A DNA stretch of 64,000 bases, from assembly GCA_963748205.1 (NCBI GenBank), contig CAVVIB010000011.1:138219-202218 (forward strand), given 5' to 3'. The position numbers and the translations under genes were made by a program. Shown here piece after piece: positions 59,395 through 64,000 of the stretch (positions within the stretch are counted from its first letter, which is position 1; every line of letters begins with the position of its first letter). The DNA comes from JAIBJN01 sp963748205. Its GTDB lineage: Bacteria; Actinomycetota; Thermoleophilia; Gaiellales; Gaiellaceae. Below the pieces are notes generated by a model. It saw only the letters and a list, made by a program, of their open reading frames with translations, was not told where the DNA came from and ran no database searches.

Positions 59395-59518
59395 GTAGGA
59401 GACGACCCGATCATCTTGACGATGACGCAGCTGATCGTCCAGCGTTGGAGCCTCAAAGCGTCGGAGCATCCTGCTGCCGCTTGGAGAACGCCTCGCAGAT
59501 CTGACATAACTGGCGCCT

Positions 59519-59941
59519 ATGACAGAGAGTGAGGCAGCAGCCGTCGAAGAAGGGTTACGAGGCGTCGTTGCCGAGGCCGGGCTGCGGTGGGTTCTGGATC
59601 AAATTGATGAGTTCGTCTTGGAGGGCAAGCCGGAGTTCAGGCGGTTTCGAGGAGCTCGCGGCGACGAGTCTGAGCCTTACGTCCGGGAGCTCACGACAAA
59701 GCGTGGTGTGCCTCGCAGTGAGCCCTACACACCGTCCGAGCGCGTTTCGTTGCTTCTCGAAGCAATCGAACGAATCACCTCCCAGCCTCTTGAGTTCGAG
59801 GCAGAGATCAGCGCGTCCGTCGTAGGCGATGCGGCGATCGACGACGTTGCGTGGATCGACGAACTGGAGCGTGAGCCGAGGCGAAGCGTGCTCGAAGCCG
59901 AGCAACGTGACCAGTCCACACGTGCCGCAGTTGAGAGCTAA
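59519..59941 (+). CDS. Unassigned 140-residue protein behind hsdR
   Basis: No family recognised. A helical N-terminal part (EEGLRGVVAEAGLRWVLDQIDEFVLEG), then a basic, flexible middle, and helix YTPSERVSLLLEAIERI, followed by an acidic region (VVGDAAIDDVAWIDELER). It has no membrane segment or signal. It reads cleanly without frameshift in a frameshift-rich area. It lies 125 bases downstream of hsdR and 36 bases upstream of the nuclease-like gene on the same strand, which suggests an accessory cassette. Base composition is less GC-biased at codon position three than the core genes. Confidence 0.6.
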   Translation: MTESEAAAVEEGLRGVVAEAGLRWVLDQIDEFVLEGKPEFRRFRGARGDESEPYVRELTTKRGVPRSEPYTPSERVSLLLEAIERITSQPLEFEAEISASVVGDAAIDDVAWIDELEREPRRSVLEAEQRDQSTRAAVES

Positions 59942-59977
59942 TCCGGTGCTCGTCCAGCTTCTTGAACGGGCGCGCGA

Positions 59978-60656
59978 GTGAACATCGTCGTTCCGTCGAA
60001 TGCCGACCTCGTACGTGAGGTCCAGCGGTTGCTACCAAACGCGATAACGCCGGCGCTGTCGCCTTCGAGTAAGGGCAACGACCTCTTCGAAGCCTTCCTT
60101 TTCATGCTTGTTCTGGACGCAGCCAGGTCCATCGGCGCGACGATCAGGTACGAAGACCCCTACGAGACGCCGACACGGACTCTGACCTTGCGCACGTCCC
60201 CTGGAAGGATCTACACCACTAGCCCCCGTACACCCACGCCGTTCTCCGGTTCGACGGGGCCGATCCGCTTGAGGCACACGTAGGCATCTACGTGTCGGGT
60301 CGGTCTACGGTTGCGCACGAGTGCGACGTGGCCGTAATAGATAAGGCCGAGGGCCAGCGAGCTCGCGCTGAGGGCGTTCACCCTCGATCTTCAAAGGCGC
60401 GTTTACCGTCGAGGCGAAGTTTTACGCCACTCCGCTAGGAATCGCCCTTGGCCGTGAATTCACCGGACTTCGTTCGGATCTGAGCGCACAGACGTCGCTC
60501 TTCGTGACAAACACAACGGCGGAGAACGTCGCTCGACTCTTGAGCCATCGATGCCCAGTCGAGTCCTACCATCCGCACGTTCTGCCCCAGTCGGAGGCTG
60601 CCGCCGATTTCAGAAGCACCGCACGAAAGGCGCTGCAACGGTACGTGGCCCAGTGA
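59978..60656 (+). CDS. PD-(D/E)XK-like nuclease candidate (frame broken)
   Basis: About 225 residues after repair; no family recognised. The middle shows HECDVAVIDKAEG and, 20-25 residues later, FTVEAKFYATPLGIALG. An Asp in a strand followed by ExK in the next strand is the catalytic arrangement of PD-(D/E)XK endonucleases; the Asp-to-ExK distance fits. The rest (SAQTSLFVTNTTAENVARLL) looks like alternating strands and helices. The frame breaks near 60229 and 60398. GTG at 59978. The location behind hsdMSR suggests a DNA-targeting defence role; this is inference from one motif. Confidence 0.5.
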
Positions 60657-60759
60657 CAGCCCGACGTCAGGTCGGTGACCCCCGCTGCCGACCCGACCGA
60701 TCGAGCGCCCGTCTCGCTTCCCAACCTCGTCGCGCCATGCACATCATCAGATTCTGAAC

Positions 60760-61686
60760 ATGTGCGAAAGAGACGAAGGCCGTCCCGCCGCCAGCCTGCA
60801 CGAGGCGCTGCACGACCTGCCACTTCTCGATCAGGTGTTCCTCGGAATGCAGGCGATGAATGTCCACCTCGTGGACGGCTACCTGGAGGACTGGGAGGCG
60901 CAGCTCCTTGCGGAGTACATCGAGCGCGAGCGGACGCCGACCGAGACCGCGCTCTTCGTGTCGGCTCTGAGCCAAATGTGGATCTTCGCAACCTACGAGT
61001 TGCTCCGCACCTGGAAGAGTCGGGCTTCCGAGATCGTCCGTTGGGCACACGCGCTAAGCAGCTTGGAGGGTGAGAAGCGTGCACAGGCGGTAGCGTCAAA
61101 GCGCGCAGAGATCCAACTCCGGGCCGCAGAGGTGATCGATGCGGACATACACTGGCGGGACTTCGAGCGTGCTTCCAAGGACGCGGAGTTCGTTGATGCG
61201 CTGCGTTCTGCGCTCAGTCGCACCGCGGTTGCCTTCCACGCGGTCGAGGCCGTACGTGTGTGGCTCGCAAAGCACGAGGTCCCGCGTCGAGATGGACTGT
61301 TCGCCGGAGCGCCCGGATACGGCCGCATCGACATGGAAACCGGGTCGATCTACTGGGAGGTCGAACTGGGACGCGACGAGGTGACCATTATCTCGCGCCG
61401 GGGTCTCGCAGACACGCTCCGCGCACTGGCTCGCCCGAACGACCTCATCCTCCCAACGGCGATACAGGAGCGCATCGCGCCGATGGAACGGCAGGCATAT
61501 GGGCGCAACCGAGTGGTAGCCGTGCTCGATGATGGAACCGAGGTGCAGGGCGTGCACGTGTTGTGGGCGACTGAGGTCGTCTGGGTAGAGGGGCACGAAG
61601 CCGTGCCGTTCGAGGCTGCGCGAATTGTTGACGTTCGAGCGGATCCCGCACCAGAGATTGAATCGGACGCCGACTCGCCGTTCTGA
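60760..61686 (+). CDS. Unassigned 308-residue protein
   Basis: Unknown. Residues 1-120 are strongly helical with Leu-rich stretches (LVDGYLEDWEAQLLAEYIERERTPTETALFVSALSQMWIFATYELLRTWKSRAS). A second part from about residue 190 is strand-rich (YGRIDMETGSIYWEVELGRDEVTIISRRGLADTLRAL). The N-terminal half suggests a helical bundle sensor or binding module. No catalytic motif is obvious. No frameshift. It follows the nuclease-like gene by 103 bases on the same strand and is the last gene of the accessory block. The amino-acid and codon use is less GC-biased than in the core genes. Confidence 0.6.
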   Translation: MCERDEGRPAASLHEALHDLPLLDQVFLGMQAMNVHLVDGYLEDWEAQLLAEYIERERTPTETALFVSALSQMWIFATYELLRTWKSRASEIVRWAHALSSLEGEKRAQAVASKRAEIQLRAAEVIDADIHWRDFERASKDAEFVDALRSALSRTAVAFHAVEAVRVWLAKHEVPRRDGLFAGAPGYGRIDMETGSIYWEVELGRDEVTIISRRGLADTLRALARPNDLILPTAIQERIAPMERQAYGRNRVVAVLDDGTEVQGVHVLWATEVVWVEGHEAVPFEAARIVDVRADPAPEIESDADSPF

Positions 61687-62080
61687 CCGCCTATAGCGAA
61701 CCCGCCGACGAGACTCGCGTGTGAGTGCGGAAGCGAGGCTCGTCAAGCACCGAGGGGCTGTGGTACGCCGCCTCGAGCGCGAAGAGGATCGAGCATTTGT
61801 GGAGCAGAGCGGGTGCAAACCGTGGCAACTGGTGGCAAAACGGGAGCCGCCCAAGACGGCTCAAATAGGCGAAACCTTGGCCATGGGTTACCACCGCTTG
61901 CCGGCGAGACGGCACGGTAAGGAAGGGTCACCGTCCGGCTCCAGCATGAGGAGTTGGACTCCTTCCTCCGCGAAGTCGACGCGCGCCAAGAAGAGCTCGA
62001 GCGGCTCGATCGAAAAGACAGAAGTCGCCGCGAAGGCGCGCGAGGAGGGGAAGCTTCGCGGGCGCCGGCTCTTCGGCCTG
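61687..62080. other. Gap with gene remnants between the accessory block and the NERD-like gene
   Basis: 394 bases without a convincing gene. A reading from about 61721 begins SAEARLVKHRGAVVRRLEREEDRAFVEQSGCKPW, and another segment near 61935-62030 reads VRLQHEELDSFLREVDARQEELERLDR, which looks like real protein but is in a different frame. They may be one frameshifted small gene or debris. A 6-bp stem (GAGCCG 61844-61849 / CGGCTC 61857-61862) lies inside. Confidence 0.4.
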
Positions 62081-62674
62081 CTACCCCTCCGAGGAGCGCG
62101 CCCCGCGCGGCGGCGTCCGCGCCCGGAGCCAGTCCGCGAGGTGCTCGACGCCCATGATCCAGACGCCGTCTCGCCGGTGCGGGCGGTCGTCTCGCTGCGC
62201 CAGGCACAGCACCGGGGTGACCCAGCCGCCGACCTCGCCGTGGAGCCACGCTGAATGGTGGCGCGCTCGGCCTAGGTGCTCGACGCGGTACGCGCGGTTG
62301 CGCGTCTCCACGAGGTACGTGCCCGACGGGGCGTGGACGACCGTGCCGATGCGGCGGCCGTGGGCGCTCAGGAAGTCGTGCTCGACCGTCCAGCCCTCCT
62401 CGCCGGCGAGGGTGTCGAGGGCTCGGCGGACCGGCTCGTCGTCGACGGCCAGGCCGAGCTTCTCGTTGCTCGCTGCGATGGCCTCGGCGACGTCGTCGCG
62501 GTAGAGGAGGAGGACGACCGCGGCCAGGGCGAGGATCGTGACGATGCCCTGCATCGGCTCGACGAGGTCCGTGAGGATCGCGACGACGATCAGCGCGTCG
62601 ACGCCCAGGAAGGCGACTGCGAGCGCGACGGCGTCCAGGGTGGCGCGCTTCGGGGACGCTCGGCCGACCGACAT
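62081..62674 (-). CDS. Membrane-anchored NERD-like protein
   Basis: 197 residues. Two hydrophobic helices at the N-terminus (ALAVAFLGVDALIVVAIL, GIVTILALAAVVLLLY) are followed by a cytosolic domain with HGRRIGTVVHAPSGTYLVETRNRAYRV and GGWVTPVLCLAQ, DGVWIMGVEHLADWLR. This order matches NERD (nuclease-related) domains, although the catalytic Asp is replaced and ETRN stands for the usual ETKN. Hydrolytic activity is therefore doubtful. ATG at 62674 has AGGAGG upstream. It faces the accessory block. Confidence 0.65.
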   Translation of the reverse strand: MSVGRASPKRATLDAVALAVAFLGVDALIVVAILTDLVEPMQGIVTILALAAVVLLLYRDDVAEAIAASNEKLGLAVDDEPVRRALDTLAGEEGWTVEHDFLSAHGRRIGTVVHAPSGTYLVETRNRAYRVEHLGRARHHSAWLHGEVGGWVTPVLCLAQRDDRPHRRDGVWIMGVEHLADWLRARTPPRGARSSEG

Positions 62675-62716
62675 GCCCCTCCTATCGGCCGCTTGCAAGC
62701 CTTGATTTAGAGCGGA

Positions 62717-64000
62717 TTACAGGGCGTCGACGGAGAGCGGGACGAGCTCGAAGCGGTCGACGTCCACGAGGCCGCGGTCGGTGATCTTCAGGCTGGGGAT
62801 CACCGAGAGCGCCAGAAATGACATTGTCTGGAAAGGCGAGGGGTAGCTGCAGCCGAGCTCTCTCGCCGCCTCGAGGCAGGCTTCGCTGGCCTCGACGACC
62901 TCTGCCAGCGGCGCATCCGAGAGCAGGCCGGCGACCGGGAGCGGCAGCTCCGCCTGCACGCCGCGGCTCTCGATGACGACGATGCCGCCGCCGATCTCGG
63001 AGATGCGCTGGACGGCGCGGGCCATGTCGCCGTCGTCGGCGCCGACGACGACGATGTTGTGGGCGTCGTGGGCGATCGTCGAGGCCATCGCGCCCTTCTG
63101 CAGGCCGAAGCCGCGCACGAAGCCGAGACCGATGCGCCCGGTGCGCAGGTGCCGCTCGACGACCGCGATCTTGAGGAGGTCGCGGGACGGGTCGGAGACG
63201 GCCTGGCCGTTCTCGACGGCGAGCTCGTCCTCGAGCGACTCGGTGACGATCTGGCCCTCGACGAGGCCGATCACGCGGCCGGCGCCTCCCTCCCACTCGA
63301 TGCGGAAGTCGTTCACGGCGACCGGCTCGATGTTCACGGTGGACTTGACCCACTCGGGCACGGCCACGCGCGGGATCTCCTCCACCGGCTTGCCGGCCTT
63401 GAGGACGAGCTCGGGCTCGAAGCGCTCGAGGTCGGGCAGGAGCAGGATGTCGGCCTGGTAGCCGGGCGCGACCGCGCCGAGGTGCGTGAGGCCGTGCCAG
63501 AGGCACGGGTTGAGCGTGGCCATGACGAGCGCGTCCTCGGGCGCCGTGCCCTGCGCCACGGCCTCGCGCACCATCGAGTTGACGTGGCCGTCCTCGGCGA
63601 TGTGCTCGGGCTCGCGGTCGTCCGTGCAGAAGGCGAGCCGGTGCGGGCCGAACTCCTCGACCAGCGGCAGGAGCGCGGTGAGGTTGCGCGCGGCGGAGGC
63701 CTCGCGGATCAGTACCCACATCCCCGCGCGCAGCCGCTCGCGGCCCTCCTTGACCGTGTAGCACTCGTGGTCGGAGCGGATCCCCGCGGCCGCGTAGGCC
63801 TGGAGGTCCTTCCCGAGGACGCCGGGTGCGTGGCCGTCCACGTGGGTTGTGGCGAGCGCGAGCTTGTCGAGCTCGTGCGGGTCGCCGGCGATGACGCCCG
63901 GGAAGTTCATCATCTCGGCGAGGCCGATCACGCGGCGGCGCCGGAGGAGCCCCTCGAGGTCGCCGGGGTTCAGAGGACGGCGCGGCGACTCGAAGATCGA
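62717..64000 (-). CDS. ade: Adenine deaminase (5' part outside the window)
   Basis: Converts adenine to hypoxanthine in purine salvage. The visible 427 residues cover the amidohydrolase barrel after the first metal ligands: GLAEMMNFPGVI, VDGHAPG, AAGIRSDHECYT, IREASAARNL and FCTDDREPEHI. The C-terminal domain has GLQKGAMASTIAHDAHNIVVVG, a hallmark of this family. The frame is open through the right edge; an internal GTG at 63931 is not the start. TAA-side end at 62717 is normal. Confidence 0.93.
   Translation of the reverse strand, partial: SIFESPRRPLNPGDLEGLLRRRRVIGLAEMMNFPGVIAGDPHELDKLALATTHVDGHAPGVLGKDLQAYAAAGIRSDHECYTVKEGRERLRAGMWVLIREASAARNLTALLPLVEEFGPHRLAFCTDDREPEHIAEDGHVNSMVREAVAQGTAPEDALVMATLNPCLWHGLTHLGAVAPGYQADILLLPDLERFEPELVLKAGKPVEEIPRVAVPEWVKSTVNIEPVAVNDFRIEWEGGAGRVIGLVEGQIVTESLEDELAVENGQAVSDPSRDLLKIAVVERHLRTGRIGLGFVRGFGLQKGAMASTIAHDAHNIVVVGADDGDMARAVQRISEIGGGIVVIESRGVQAELPLPVAGLLSDAPLAEVVEASEACLEAARELGCSYPSPFQTMSFLALSVIPSLKITDRGLVDVDRFELVPLSVDAL

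Noticed and set aside
53374..62080. Integrated element with tRNA attachment site
   Set aside because: No tRNA, integrase or flanking direct repeats were seen around the accessory block, so a defined mobile element cannot be supported.
61721..62254. A 177-codon plus-strand gene over the NERD-like gene
   Set aside because: Its second half is antisense shadow of the NERD-like gene, whose ATG and ribosome-binding site are good.

Overview
The window is very GC-rich with densely packed genes and matches an actinomycete (Actinomycetota). Gene order and families (type II DAHP synthase, a UvrD2-type helicase with a C-terminal HRDC-like segment, a DtxR-type metal regulator, a coaD next to a SepIVA-like coiled coil, many probably leaderless genes) suggest a deep branch such as Thermoleophilia (Gaiellales/Solirubrobacterales). 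That placement is inference. No rRNA, tRNA, CRISPR array, IS element or replication origin was seen. The assembly carries many single-base indels: about twenty housekeeping genes are split between two or three frames although their protein sequence is intact on both sides. I annotate these as one gene each and give the break points.

Layout. 1-5.8 kb: start of smc (minus, running off the left edge), a molybdenum sulfite-oxidase-like/ferredoxin-reductase/zinc-ribbon cassette, rpiA, a divergent SDR plus ROK sugar kinase pair, rnc and acpP. 5.8-25 kb: one long leftward run of core genes: plsX, rpmF, yceD, coaD, rsmD, recG, a bicupin, fakB (DegV), a lone receiver protein, fakA, rpmB, the riboflavin genes (ribH, ribBA, a DUF3237 gene, ribE, ribD), rpe, rsmB, fmt, def, a small membrane protein and priA. 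25-36 kb: a DtxR regulator, then metK, a DUF3352 lipoprotein, gpsA, der, plsC, cmk, aroA, tyrA and the type II DAHP synthase, all leftward. 36-53 kb: trpS, an RDD membrane protein, rluB, a secreted protein, scpA/scpB, lgt, dnaE, small membrane proteins, an EamA exporter with a divergent Lrp regulator, an aminotransferase, a PAS-GGDEF-EAL protein, a small tyrosine phosphatase and uvrD2.

53.5-62 kb is accessory DNA: a type I restriction-modification operon (hsdM, hsdS, hsdR) followed on the same strand by three genes without a recognised family, one of which carries a PD-(D/E)XK-like nuclease signature. A membrane-anchored NERD-like protein faces this block. The window ends in adenine deaminase (right edge). 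The restriction operon is far richer in indels than the rest.

Most notable: (i) two large imperfect palindromes (about 165 bp) in the intercistronic gaps plsC/der and secreted-protein/rluB, both closing on the same six-base loop, which look like copies of one structured RNA or repeat family; (ii) a third palindromic element bounded by inverted arms between degV and the bicupin gene; (iii) a TANNNT hexamer at a nearly fixed 6-10 bases before the start codon of at least ten first genes of transcription units, indicating leaderless transcription; (iv) a 12-bp tandem repeat in the central spacer of hsdS, of the kind known to change specificity in EcoR124-type enzymes; (v) the unassigned genes behind hsdR.
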